Made by a program: the position numbers and the translations under genes. Shown one piece after another: positions 1 to 6,745 of a stretch of DNA of 23,894 nucleotides. The notes beneath the pieces are model-generated. The model saw only the letters and a program-made list of their open reading frames with translations. It was not told the DNA's origin and ran no database searches. The stretch comes from Candidatus Altarchaeota archaeon (GTDB lineage: Archaea > SpSt-1190): contig JAAOXW010000039.1 in the NCBI GenBank assembly GCA_018221005.1, positions 1 through 23,894 on the forward strand. The letters run 5' to 3'. The stretch's first letter is position 1; every line of letters begins with the position of its first letter.

Positions 1-1
1 A

Positions 2-181
2 CCAGCTGAGAAGAAACCCGAAGAGAAAAAACCAGCTGAGAAGAAACCTGTGGAAGAAAAACCTGCCGAGGATAAGCCTGCAGAAAAGAAACCAGCTGAG
101 GAAAAACCAGTCGAAAAGAAGCAGGTAGAAGAAAAGCCGGTTGAAGAAAAACCAGTTAAAAAGAAAGAAGGTGAAGCCTGA
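2..181 (+). CDS. C-terminal tail of a ribosomal protein, probably S24e (5' end outside window)
   Basis: Only the last 59 codons are present, read in frame 2 to a TGA at 179-181. They encode a low-complexity tail of Pro-Ala/Val-Glu-Lys units (PAEKKPEEKK and variants) ending in KKKEGEA. No folded domain is visible, so the identity is inferred: the stop overlaps the S27ae start codon (TGATG), and in archaea the gene directly before S27ae is usually S24e. A lysine/glutamate tail like those on S3 and S8e in this window fits a ribosomal protein. Another charged-tail protein cannot be excluded. Confidence 0.55.
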   Translation, partial: PAEKKPEEKKPAEKKPVEEKPAEDKPAEKKPAEEKPVEKKQVEEKPVEEKPVKKKEGEA

Positions 182-351
182 TGGGTAAGCACACAGTCGT
201 TAAGAAAAGTTCAAAATATTCAATACAAGATGGTAAGCTAAAACGGGAAGGTCGAACCTGTCCCAAGTGTGGTGCTGGTGTTTTCCTAGCAAAGCACAAA
301 GACAGAGTACACTGTGGAAGGTGCGGTTACGCAGAGTTTCCCAAGCAGTAA
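181..351 (+). CDS. rps27ae: 30S ribosomal protein S27ae
   Basis: A 56-residue basic zinc-ribbon protein of the small ribosomal subunit. It has two Cys pairs: CPKC at residues 27-30 and CGRC at 45-48, which bind one zinc. The N-terminus is lysine-rich (MGKHTVVKKSSKY) and the C-terminus (CGYAEFPKQ) is typical of the family. The length matches archaeal S27ae, which lacks the ubiquitin part found in eukaryotes. The ATG overlaps the upstream stop by one base (TGATG), so the two are translationally coupled. It was missed by simple long-ORF screens because it is short. Confidence 0.93.
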   Translation: MGKHTVVKKSSKYSIQDGKLKREGRTCPKCGAGVFLAKHKDRVHCGRCGYAEFPKQ

Positions 352-359
352 AAGTGAGT

Positions 360-367
360 TTTAAATA
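360..367 (+). promoter_or_regulatory. TATA box of the aIF2B-like operon
   Basis: TTTAAATA centred about 24 bases before the GTG at 388. That spacing puts transcription start at or next to the start codon, so the mRNA is probably leaderless. Confidence 0.65.
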
Positions 368-387
368 CCTGTAAACTATATTATAGC

Positions 388-1218
388 GTGTATCCAGAAA
401 TTCTTGACACTGCCCTAAAAATTAAATCAAGGGAAATTAAGGGGATAAAGACTGTCGCCCGAACCTCCTTGGAGGCCTTGGCAAAAGTTGTAGATGATAA
501 AAAATTCATGCTTAATCGGGACGAGGCAGTTATGGCCCTAATAAAACCCGGTAGTCCACTTGCCTTTAATTTTCTACGCACAGTTATGAAGGCAGACAGC
601 CCCGCTAAAGTAAAGAAACTGATTAAGTTTGGCCTCAACTATCTCGAAACCGTTCGGCCCAATGTAGTCAAGAACAGCCTTGATTTAGTGGCGGAGGGAG
701 ACACTATTCTCACCATTGCCCACGCAAGTAATGTGATGGCAGTCCTTCTTGAGGCAAGTAAGCATAAAACCTTCGAAGTTTTTGTGGTAAAGTCAATGCC
801 TAATGAGAAGGGCGTGAAAACTGCAGAAGAGCTCAAAGACGCAGGCATAAAAATAACTTTGATTGGAGACACTGCAGTCAACTACTTCATGCCTGAAGTT
901 AGAAAAGTTATTGTGGGGGGCGTTGCTATTACAAAATTTGGCTTAATCGATCACATTGGTACTAGTGCTGTTGCAGTATGTGCCAACTTCAATCGCATAC
1001 CTTTTTACTCATGTGTCGAATATCTCAAGGTCAGTGACCGGCTCATTGTTGATGAACGGCCCAGGGGAGAAATTAGTGAAGTGTTGCCTGTTAGAAACCC
1101 CGCCTATGACTTGACTCGCACATCCTTAATTACAGAATATATAACGGACTTAGGAAGAGTTGAGCCTGCAAAGTTTTATGAAACGGCACGACAAAAAGTA
1201 GAGGAGCTGATAGAATGA
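388..1218 (+). CDS. aIF2B-like protein (eIF2B alpha/R15P isomerase/MtnA superfamily)
   Basis: A 276-residue protein of the family that holds eIF2B alpha/beta/delta, ribose-1,5-bisphosphate isomerase and methylthioribose-1-phosphate isomerase: a helical N-terminal domain followed by a Rossmann-like domain from about residue 107. Two motifs separate enzymes from eIF2B-like members. The catalytic Cys motif (THCN-type) is here ILTIAHASNV, with no Cys, close to the ILTHxxSxxV form of eIF2B alpha. The catalytic Asp of GADxI is Val (GGVAIT), with one residue missing before the conserved IGT. It is therefore probably not an isomerase. The GTG start is set by the TATA box at 360-367. The stop overlaps the next ATG (ATGA), so it heads an operon with two small membrane proteins. 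Confidence 0.8.
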   Translation: MYPEILDTALKIKSREIKGIKTVARTSLEALAKVVDDKKFMLNRDEAVMALIKPGSPLAFNFLRTVMKADSPAKVKKLIKFGLNYLETVRPNVVKNSLDLVAEGDTILTIAHASNVMAVLLEASKHKTFEVFVVKSMPNEKGVKTAEELKDAGIKITLIGDTAVNYFMPEVRKVIVGGVAITKFGLIDHIGTSAVAVCANFNRIPFYSCVEYLKVSDRLIVDERPRGEISEVLPVRNPAYDLTRTSLITEYITDLGRVEPAKFYETARQKVEELIE

Positions 1219-1352
1219 CTATAGTTGAAGTAATTTGGTGGATTTTCCTGTTTGCCATGGGGTTCTTGGCAGGTATGCTAACTGGTAATTTCTTTGGTGA
1301 AAATAAATCTGAAGAAATGAGATACAAATATCTAAGCGGTGAAATGAAATGA
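1215..1352 (+). CDS. Small single-pass membrane protein, 45 aa
   Basis: Not recognised. The 45 residues start MTIVEVIWWIFLFAMG and hold one hydrophobic helix (about residues 3-26) rich in small residues (GFLAGMLTGNFFG), followed by a charged tail (GENKSEEMRYKYLSGEMK). The ATG overlaps the stop of the upstream gene as ATGA, and its own stop overlaps the next ATG in the same way. This double coupling is the main evidence that it is real. Glycine-spaced helices of this kind often pack against another helix, and the next small protein is a candidate partner; that is inference. Confidence 0.65.
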   Translation: MTIVEVIWWIFLFAMGFLAGMLTGNFFGENKSEEMRYKYLSGEMK

Positions 1353-1489
1353 TTAATCTTGTAGACATAGCAGTGGTTGCGGTGGGCTTTATTGCGGGTT
1401 TAACCTTTGGCTACTTGCGTGGTATTAAGGAAGGTAAGGACCGATTCTGGAAAATGCCAAGCGCAAGTTGGAAGGCGAGGAACCGATGA
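1349..1489 (+). CDS. Small single-pass membrane protein, 46 aa
   Basis: Not recognised. The 46 residues begin MINLVDIAVVAVGFIAGLTF with one membrane helix (about residues 4-22), then a strongly basic tail (LRGIKEGKDRFWKMPSASWKARNR) that should lie in the cytoplasm. It shares the layout of the preceding 45-aa protein: a short N-terminus, a helix with a GFxAG motif and a charged tail. The two may be diverged duplicates or a pair that assemble together. The start overlaps the upstream stop (ATGA) and the stop overlaps the ATG at 1486. Confidence 0.65.
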   Translation: MINLVDIAVVAVGFIAGLTFGYLRGIKEGKDRFWKMPSASWKARNR

Positions 1490-1869
1490 TAATTCAGATG
1501 GCTGTTGTTGGAGACAATTTAGAAACTGCCTATTTCACAGCCAAGCGCGGCTTCTTAGTACTGGGACTAACTCCTAAGATGGACGAATTTGTAATTAAGG
1601 CGAATACTACCAAGTTTGTTCTCTTTGGAACTTCAGATACCATGGACGCTTCAATTAGACTAACTTTTCACAACACAGTTCAGGCCGTCGCTGCAATGGT
1701 GGATTCAGCGGACATAATTATTATTACGGGCGGTGGGCACTCTGACTTTGTTAAGTCGGTAGCCCAACTAAGGCGAAAACCTTTCATTGAAGGTAAGGGT
1801 ATTGACGCAGTTGAAAAAGCTGCAGAACGAGTGGTTAGATACAATTTATTCGGCAAGAAGAAAGGATAG
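1486..1869 (+). CDS. Conserved-looking soluble protein of unknown function, 127 aa
   Basis: Not recognised. The start chosen is ATG 1486, which overlaps the upstream stop (ATGA) and has GGCGAGG a few bases before it; a TTG at 1468 in the same frame would add six residues (MEGEEP). The sequence looks like a compact alpha/beta fold: strands MAVVGD, KFVLFGT and ADIIIITGGG alternate with helices. The glycine-rich GGGHSDF turn (residues 82-88) follows a hydrophobic strand, as in many ligand- or nucleotide-binding sites, but no named motif fits. A basic end (NLFGKKKG) closes the protein. It is the last gene of the plus-strand operon and its stop directly abuts the stop of the opposite-strand gene. 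Confidence 0.7.
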   Translation: MIIQMAVVGDNLETAYFTAKRGFLVLGLTPKMDEFVIKANTTKFVLFGTSDTMDASIRLTFHNTVQAVAAMVDSADIIIITGGGHSDFVKSVAQLRRKPFIEGKGIDAVEKAAERVVRYNLFGKKKG

Positions 1870-2148
1870 TCACATGAAAGCTGGCCTATCCCAATTTACA
1901 TAATCTCTTTTGTCCAAAAAGTCCCAGAAGTAAGTGAGTCTGTTTTCAAGATTCCAAATAATTTCCGTGGTGTCTCTCGCCTTGTGCTTATCGATGTGGG
2001 TTATCTCTACAGGTTTCCCCAAGATGTTGCATAGAATTTTTGCAACACTGTCAAAATCTCTTGGCTCCTCAACTTCTGCTCTCAAGATGTGGTACCCCTG
2101 ATTCTCATGAATGTCCAAGGTGTACTTTTCCCGACCATTCTTGAGCAC
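1870..2148 (-). CDS. Unknown protein, C-terminal part of a probable frameshifted gene
   Basis: Not recognised. A 92-codon frame opens with GTG at 2148 and ends at 1870. It encodes a mixed, ordinary-looking sequence (KYTLDIHENQGYHILRAEVEEPRDFDSVAKILCNILG) suggesting a small alpha/beta domain with an aromatic C-terminus (RLTYFWDFLDKRDYVNWDRPAF). The frame overlaps the upstream same-strand frame by 67 bases, which is long for two real genes here, where overlaps are normally 1-4 bases. The simplest reading is that 2384-1870 is one gene of about 165-170 residues broken by a one-base shift near 2165-2175. Confidence 0.5.
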   Translation of the reverse strand: MLKNGREKYTLDIHENQGYHILRAEVEEPRDFDSVAKILCNILGKPVEITHIDKHKARDTTEIIWNLENRLTYFWDFLDKRDYVNWDRPAFM

Positions 2149-2384
2149 ATGCTTACTTTCAAAGGAACACCACAGTTACCATTCGAAATACTGTTAATAC
2201 AAGCTTCTAACTCAAATCCGAGGTCTATTAATTGTCCCTGTGCATCTTGGACGTATTGAATGACCTCGTCGTCACCCATCTTCTTTATTTCTTCCTCGGT
2301 GGGTCCACTTTCAAACTCAATTTTTCTTTTTTGAGGGCTGCACTTATACTCAACGTACGTGGTCTCTCGAGTTTCAAGGGCCAT
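2082..2384 (-). CDS. Unknown protein, N-terminal part of a probable frameshifted gene
   Basis: Not recognised. The ATG at 2384 follows GGGGAG with good RBS spacing, 28 bases after S3, so this is the last gene of the ribosomal operon. Residues 1-73 look coding (KRKIEFESGPTEEEIKKMGDDEVIQYVQDAQGQLIDLG), with a probable helix-rich acidic segment. From about residue 74 (VPLKVSMCSRMVGKSTPWTF) the sequence stops looking like protein, where the other frame (GTG 2148) becomes convincing. One extra T in the CCTTTGAAAG run would join the two frames. It does not resemble L29, SUI1 or S17, which usually follow S3 in archaea. Confidence 0.5.
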   Translation of the reverse strand: MALETRETTYVEYKCSPQKRKIEFESGPTEEEIKKMGDDEVIQYVQDAQGQLIDLGFELEACINSISNGNCGVPLKVSMCSRMVGKSTPWTFMRIRGTTS

Positions 2385-2412
2385 CTAAGCTCCCCGTAGG
2401 TTGAATTTAAAA

Positions 2413-3423
2413 TTATTCTTTTTTGACTTTTTCCTTGGCTTCAGCTTTTTTTTCTTTAACTGCTTCCTTGGTGTCAGTCTTCTCTTCCACTTTCTTGACT
2501 TTTTCAACCTTAGGTTTGACTTCTTCTACCTTGGGCTTGGTTTTTTCAACCTTTTCCTTAGCTTCTTTAACATCATCCTTGGTTTTCTTAACGTCTTCAA
2601 CCTTAGTCTCAGTTTTCTCTACCGTGGCCTTTGGCGCTTCAACCTTAGCTTCAGTTGCTTTAACAACCTCGACCTTAGTTTCAGCCGCTTTCGTCTTTTC
2701 CTTAGTCTCTCCCTCAGCTGCAGGTAGTGGCACCTCTTTGTTGATTGTTACCTCAAGTTCTTCCTTCGGTTTAACTTCAACCTTTTCTTCCGTCTTCTTG
2801 ACCTTGACGTCTTCCTTGACCTCTTCCTCAATTACAATTTCAAAAATTTCATCACTGAATCTAACACCTGGGGGAATAATCATAACTCTAACACCAATCA
2901 CACCCAATTTTTTAATTGCAACTTCATAACCTACCTTGGCATGGTCCACAACTTCCTGCCCACACTTTCTTGGGTTACCTGCAGTGAACTTCCAAGTCTT
3001 AGCTCTCTTGCTGGGGAGTTTTCCACTGAGTCTAATTTCAACTCCACGCGCACCTGACTGAATTATTCTTTGAATCATAATTGAACTAATTCTTTTGAAG
3101 TGACTTCCCTTCTCAAGAGCCTTGGCAATTCTCCAAGCCACAATGTGAGGGTCAAGGAAAATATCATCCACTTGTTCAACTTCAACGTGCGGATTTTCAA
3201 CCTTGAATCTCTTTTCAATGGTGGCGGTCATTGATTTGACATTAGCCCCACCCGAACCAATTACTAATCCAGGTCTGACTGCATAAATGGTAATTCTAGT
3301 ACCTAGGGGTGTCTTTTTTATGTCTGCATCACTGAAACCCGCAAACTTCAACTCACCCCTAAGATACTCAACAATGTCATGAGCAGTCTTAGCTTGTTTG
3401 ATGAAAAAGTTTCTGGATGTCAT
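2413..3423 (-). CDS. rps3: 30S ribosomal protein S3 with long charged C-terminal extension
   Basis: Small-subunit protein at the mRNA entry site. Residues 1-205 are the conserved body. The type II KH domain holds GLVIGSGGANVKSM with its GxxG loop near residues 55-60, and the C-terminal domain holds SGKLPSKRAKTWKF and GVRVMIIPPGVRFSDE. From about residue 205 the protein continues as roughly 130 residues of Lys/Glu/Val/Thr repeats (KPKVEEVKPKVEKVKK type), making 336 residues against a usual 205-240 in archaea. The tail is predicted disordered or coiled. The ATG overlaps the L22 stop (ATGA). The usual downstream L29-SUI1 genes are absent. Confidence 0.95.
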   Translation of the reverse strand: MTSRNFFIKQAKTAHDIVEYLRGELKFAGFSDADIKKTPLGTRITIYAVRPGLVIGSGGANVKSMTATIEKRFKVENPHVEVEQVDDIFLDPHIVAWRIAKALEKGSHFKRISSIMIQRIIQSGARGVEIRLSGKLPSKRAKTWKFTAGNPRKCGQEVVDHAKVGYEVAIKKLGVIGVRVMIIPPGVRFSDEIFEIVIEEEVKEDVKVKKTEEKVEVKPKEELEVTINKEVPLPAAEGETKEKTKAAETKVEVVKATEAKVEAPKATVEKTETKVEDVKKTKDDVKEAKEKVEKTKPKVEEVKPKVEKVKKVEEKTDTKEAVKEKKAEAKEKVKKE

Positions 3424-3857
3424 TTTTTCTTCACCCCTTCACTGAGAACCACTACTATATTTGTCCTGCGTCCTCTTTTTTTTGATTTGCCTATGGCCTT
3501 TCCGCCCCAGGGTTTTTTGACTGTCCCACGCGAGGCTTCAATTCTTTCGAGGGTTAGCTTGGCATCCTTTAATCCAATATACTCGGCGTTTGCTATTGCA
3601 TTTTCAATTACACTGATAAATTCTTTAACGGCCTTCACTGGATATCTTCCTGGCCTACCATAGTGATGTGGAACTTCTGCATTGTGCTTTCTCAAAATAA
3701 TGGGGCGTCTCAGCGCAACCACTTCTTCCAATATGCGCAAGGCCTTGACTACGGGCAAACCTCTTACGTTTGCTGCAATCTCGCGCGAATACTTTGGCGA
3801 GATGTTCAAATTCCATGCCCTTGCCGTTGCAGTTTTGTCTTCCATTATATCACTCAT
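3420..3857 (-). CDS. rpl22: 50S ribosomal protein L22
   Basis: Large-subunit protein that lines the exit tunnel. 145 residues. Family features include ARAWNLNISPKYSREIAANVRG at the N-terminus, AEVPHHYGRPGRYPVKAVKEFI and the basic end GKAIGKSKKRGRRTNIVVVLSEGVKKK. Length is within the archaeal range. Its ATG at 3857 overlaps the S19 stop by four bases, and its stop overlaps the S3 start. A second Met at residue 5 (MEDKTATARAW) is an alternative start. Confidence 0.95.
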   Translation of the reverse strand: MSDIMEDKTATARAWNLNISPKYSREIAANVRGLPVVKALRILEEVVALRRPIILRKHNAEVPHHYGRPGRYPVKAVKEFISVIENAIANAEYIGLKDAKLTLERIEASRGTVKKPWGGKAIGKSKKRGRRTNIVVVLSEGVKKK

Positions 3858-4249
3858 TTCAGCGGTATGAACTTACTACTCCTTGTAGCACCCACACCCG
3901 GACTTCCGTGTTGAATTCTTCTCCTTGTTCCAGAAAATTCACCGAGGTAGTGGCCCAACATTTCTATTGTGGCTTCCACCCTCTTGAATTCCTTTCCGTT
4001 ATATACCATGAATAGAATACCCACCATCTCTGGGACAATCAACATATCTCTGCAGTGCGTCTTAAGGGGTTTCTTAATGTCTTTAGCTTTGTACTCGCGA
4101 ACTTTCTCAAGTAGGATTTTTTGTCCTGGCGTGAATCCCCGCTTCAGAGTACGCCTCTGTCTTGCAGGCATAATTTTTATGAAATCCTCTAAGGACATGT
4201 TCACAAGTTCCGCCTCTTCCTTTCCGTAATATGTAACAGTTTTTACCAT
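3854..4249 (-). CDS. rps19: 30S ribosomal protein S19
   Basis: Small-subunit head protein that contacts S13 and 16S rRNA. 131 residues. The family signature is near the C-terminus: IEMLGHYLGEFSGTRRRIQHGSPGVGATRSSKFIPLK, with the earlier KTHCRDMLIVPEMVGILFMVYNGKEFKRVEA segment. The N-terminal part (MSLEDFIKIMPARQRRTLKRGF) is the archaeal/eukaryotic (S15e-like) form. It starts at ATG 4249, 5 bases after the L2 stop, and is coupled to L22 downstream. Confidence 0.95.
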   Translation of the reverse strand: MVKTVTYYGKEEAELVNMSLEDFIKIMPARQRRTLKRGFTPGQKILLEKVREYKAKDIKKPLKTHCRDMLIVPEMVGILFMVYNGKEFKRVEATIEMLGHYLGEFSGTRRRIQHGSPGVGATRSSKFIPLK

Positions 4250-4254
4250 TGTAT

Positions 4255-4965
4255 CTACCTCTGCCTACCCGTTCTCCTAGCTGCAATATATCCTGCCTTT
4301 CTTCCTGGCGGTGCGTGCCTTGATACGGTTTGCTTAGCACTGGCGTGACGGGCTTTTCTACCCCCACCAAAGGGATGCTCATATGCATTCATTCCCACTG
4401 CACTAACTCTCGGCCAGTACTTGTGTTTAGATTTGTTAATGTGATGCTGTTTACCTGCCTTTAGAATTGGAACGTCCTTCACTCCAGTTCCAGCAACTGT
4501 ACCTAGAATTGCTCTGCATTTTGGATTCATGAAAGTTATTGCTCCACTATTGAGTTTCACTTTTATTTTTCCACCTTCTTGAGCCATGACTGTTGCAAAG
4601 TTGCCTGCAGCTCTGATGAGTTTTCCACCGTCGCCCGGTCGTCTTTCAATACAAAATACTTTCTTACCTTCAGGTACCCTGTCGAGGGTCACAAAATTTC
4701 CAATCTTAAGTGGTGCCTCTTTCCCTGCAAATACTTTTTGTCCAATTACCAACCCCGTGGCAGCAGGAATCCAGAGAGTCTCACCATTAGTGAATTCAAT
4801 TAGTGCGAGAGGTGCATTGCGAATGGAATCTCGTCGAAGATCCATAACCACACCACCTTTCGACTCGGATTTACCCATGCTAATAGCTTCAAGATATTTG
4901 TGGCTGGGGCTCTTCCAAGTAAGTGAACCTTTTCCACGCCTCTGTTGGTTTAATCTTTTACCCAT
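4255..4965 (-). CDS. rpl2: 50S ribosomal protein L2
   Basis: Large-subunit protein essential for the peptidyl transferase centre. 236 residues, the usual archaeal size. It begins MGKRLNQQRRGKGSLTWKSPSHKY and contains GVKDVPILKAGKQHH and WPRVSAVGMNAYEHPFGGG, which includes the conserved loop His (HPFGGG) near the peptidyl transferase centre. It ends in a basic stretch. It begins 8 bases after the L23 stop in a continuous ribosomal operon. Confidence 0.96.
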   Translation of the reverse strand: MGKRLNQQRRGKGSLTWKSPSHKYLEAISMGKSESKGGVVMDLRRDSIRNAPLALIEFTNGETLWIPAATGLVIGQKVFAGKEAPLKIGNFVTLDRVPEGKKVFCIERRPGDGGKLIRAAGNFATVMAQEGGKIKVKLNSGAITFMNPKCRAILGTVAGTGVKDVPILKAGKQHHINKSKHKYWPRVSAVGMNAYEHPFGGGRKARHASAKQTVSRHAPPGRKAGYIAARRTGRQR

Positions 4966-4973
4966 TTTTTCAC

Positions 4974-5231
4974 CTATAGTAGACCTAAGTTGGTGGCGAG
5001 CTCCACTGCACTGTGGTCTGGTTTAAGTTTGATGTACGCTTTTTTGACACCTTTGCGTGTGATGAGAGTAGATACCCTGTCGACCTTAGCTTTGAATATT
5101 TCGTGAATAGCTTTTTTTATGTCAATTTTAGTGGCATCACGACTGACAATAAACACAACCTTGTTCTGGTCAAGCAGCCGTATGGCTTTTTCAGTCCCAA
5201 CTGGATGCAGTAGTACTTTGGTTGCTTCCAC
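4974..5231 (-). CDS. rpl23: 50S ribosomal protein L23
   Basis: Large-subunit protein at the exit tunnel and docking site for the signal recognition particle. 85 residues, as expected for archaea. It starts MEATKVLLHPVGTEKAIRLLDQNKVVFIVSRDATKIDIKKAI and ends YIKLKPDHSAVELATNLGLL. The start is GTG at 5231, sharing its G with the L37e stop (TAGTG), which fixes both ends. In most archaea L3 and L4 precede L23; here L37e does. Confidence 0.94.
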   Translation of the reverse strand: MEATKVLLHPVGTEKAIRLLDQNKVVFIVSRDATKIDIKKAIHEIFKAKVDRVSTLITRKGVKKAYIKLKPDHSAVELATNLGLL

Positions 5232-5395
5232 TATTTTCTACCCCACTCTCGATTTTTGAGATGACTGCTCCTACCGAAACCACATTTGACACAAATTTTG
5301 GTCTTCCTGTTGAGTCCCGATTTTCCGCACCGTCTACACATTAAATGAAGTCTTCGCTTATTTCGTTTGCCAAAAGACGGTGTTCCTTTAGTCAT
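5231..5395 (-). CDS. rpl37e: 50S ribosomal protein L37e
   Basis: A 54-residue zinc-binding large-subunit protein found only in archaea and eukaryotes. It begins MTKGTPSFGKRNKRRLHLMC and carries CRRC (residues 20-23) and CVKC (35-38) as the zinc ligands, with the basic end RSSHLKNREWGRK. It lies 5 bases after the LSm gene, the standard archaeal pairing, and its stop shares a base with the L23 start. It is too short for common ORF cut-offs. Confidence 0.95.
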   Translation of the reverse strand: MTKGTPSFGKRNKRRLHLMCRRCGKSGLNRKTKICVKCGFGRSSHLKNREWGRK

Positions 5396-5400
5396 CTCAC

Positions 5401-5628
5401 TCACTCACTAGGTGCAATCATCAGGACGGTATCGCCTCTGATTAATATCTTTCCGAGCTTGCGACTCAATTCTCCGCCTTCTAATTCCTCAGCATTGTCC
5501 ATAACAAGGTTGAGGTGGATATCGAAGGCTAATAGAGTTCCTCGGATGGTCTTGCCGTTTTTCAGCTCAACCATAACAGTTTTATTCCTCGCTTCACTCA
5601 ACGCGTCGAGAGGACGTTCTATAGCCAT
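5401..5628 (-). CDS. Sm-like archaeal protein (LSm/SmAP)
   Basis: A 75-residue RNA-binding protein that forms rings (hexamers or heptamers) on U-rich RNA. The Sm1 motif is at about residues 17-51 (VMVELKNGKTIRGTLLAFDIHLNLVMDNAEEL), with the RNA-binding D-x-H-x-N pattern (FDIHLNLVMDNA). The Sm2 motif is IRGDTVLMIAP, with the conserved RGD-like turn. It is the first gene of the ribosomal operon and is followed by L37e, as in many archaea. Start ATG at 5628 is set by the TATA box at 5649-5657. Confidence 0.93.
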   Translation of the reverse strand: MAIERPLDALSEARNKTVMVELKNGKTIRGTLLAFDIHLNLVMDNAEELEGGELSRKLGKILIRGDTVLMIAPSE

Positions 5629-5648
5629 ATCCCTTCCTGTCTAATTGG

Positions 5649-5657
5649 TTTTTAAAG
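5649..5657 (-). promoter_or_regulatory. TATA box of the LSm-L37e-L23-L2-S19-L22-S3 operon
   Basis: On the minus strand this reads CTTTAAAAA, preceded by a purine-rich BRE-like AAAC. It is centred 25 bases before the LSm ATG, implying a leaderless message for the whole operon. Confidence 0.65.
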
Positions 5658-5758
5658 GTTTACCTCCCCCTCATAATGACCAAATCTTTCAGAATCTTCG
5701 GTATTTCCTGTTAATTCGTCGAAAAAATACCTCATTTTAACTATTTTTATACTAAATA

Positions 5759-6715
5759 GTGGTGACTTTTCTTCCGATTGGCTTTTATCTGCCCATCCCT
5801 GTGACCGTTATGGTTCGCTGGTTTCCCATTATTTCAGTAGTAGTTCTAATTATTCTCATGAGTACTTGGGTTGGAATGCCCAAGCAGGAAACTACCGAAT
5901 TCATCCAAATTAATGTGAGTGAGATAGATACCAATTTTTCGTCAGTTGAGTTTGAAGAGGAAGCCCCGCCTCAACTCCCCCCTGAACCAATAATTACTTT
6001 CACATACAATGGAACCACTAATTTTTATGTGGAAGGGGACTACAGGGGTTTTGGAAGTTCACTAGAACTAAAAAAATTGGAAGTTGTGAATGGGACCAAT
6101 CTATGTCTCGATATTGATTTCAATAACCTCTGCGATTTGGAATACTATATCCCTGCCGAAGATGTGAGCAACTATGGGCAAATAAACCTAATTGGCACCC
6201 CAACACATTATGGTGAAAAAATTCGCTCAGACTTAGTTACTGAATATATGTCACAAATTTCTATCTCCAATATTTCAGACTTTTCCGCTGCAAGTAGTAT
6301 TTGGTCTTGGCTCCGCACTTATTTTCACTATGCAGAAGATCAGGTGAATTTTGGGATTGGGGATTATTGGAGCTGGCCTAATGAAACCCTTGCACTACGA
6401 AGGGGGGATTGTGAGGATTGGACTACCACTTTTCTTTCAATTCTTGATAATGCACGACCATCTGCCAAATGCTATGGACTTCTTGCCGGTGTTCCGACCG
6501 GGCATGTCTTTGCCATGTGTAATTTCGACCATCAATTCTACATCTTTGACCAAGGTTTCCGAAAATCCAAGGATGGCTCTGCGGCGTACCTTATCCGTGA
6601 CTATGCAGGTGTGTGGGGTATTGAAAACATAACGGTGTACAGTGCCTTTGATGCAACTTCAACGGTGAGGTTTAAATCAAATCAAGAGTTTGCTGACTGG
6701 ATGGAGACTACATAA
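5759..6715 (+). CDS. Membrane-anchored transglutaminase-like protein
   Basis: An N-terminal hydrophobic helix (WFPIISVVVLIILMSTWVG, about residues 21-39) anchors a 280-residue domain outside the cytoplasm. The transglutaminase/papain-like core is near residues 190-270. The three catalytic residues are visible: Cys218 in RRGDCEDW, His249 in PTGHVFA and Asp264 in YIFDQ. Such proteins act as proteases, peptidases or crosslinkers; the substrate is unknown. The start is uncertain: GTG 5759/5762 fits a weaker TATA-like TTTTAACTA at 5735-5743, while ATG 5810 puts the helix directly at the N-terminus and fits the stronger TTTTTATA at 5744-5751 with a short leader. It lies upstream of another anchored protein. 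Confidence 0.82.
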   Translation: MVTFLPIGFYLPIPVTVMVRWFPIISVVVLIILMSTWVGMPKQETTEFIQINVSEIDTNFSSVEFEEEAPPQLPPEPIITFTYNGTTNFYVEGDYRGFGSSLELKKLEVVNGTNLCLDIDFNNLCDLEYYIPAEDVSNYGQINLIGTPTHYGEKIRSDLVTEYMSQISISNISDFSAASSIWSWLRTYFHYAEDQVNFGIGDYWSWPNETLALRRGDCEDWTTTFLSILDNARPSAKCYGLLAGVPTGHVFAMCNFDHQFYIFDQGFRKSKDGSAAYLIRDYAGVWGIENITVYSAFDATSTVRFKSNQEFADWMETT

Positions 6716-6718
6716 TCT

Positions 6719-6726
6719 TATAAAAT
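6719..6726 (+). promoter_or_regulatory. TATA box of the DUF3179 gene
   Basis: TATAAAAT centred about 24 bases before ATG 6746, starting only three bases after the upstream stop codon. Transcription should start on the ATG. Confidence 0.7.
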
Positions 6727-6745
6727 ATAAGTTGCACATTGAAAT

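Noticed and set aside
2401..2929. Two long plus-strand frames opposite the S3 tail
   Set aside because: They encode Phe/Leu- or Ser/Thr-rich repeats that simply mirror the Lys/Glu-rich S3 tail on the other strand.
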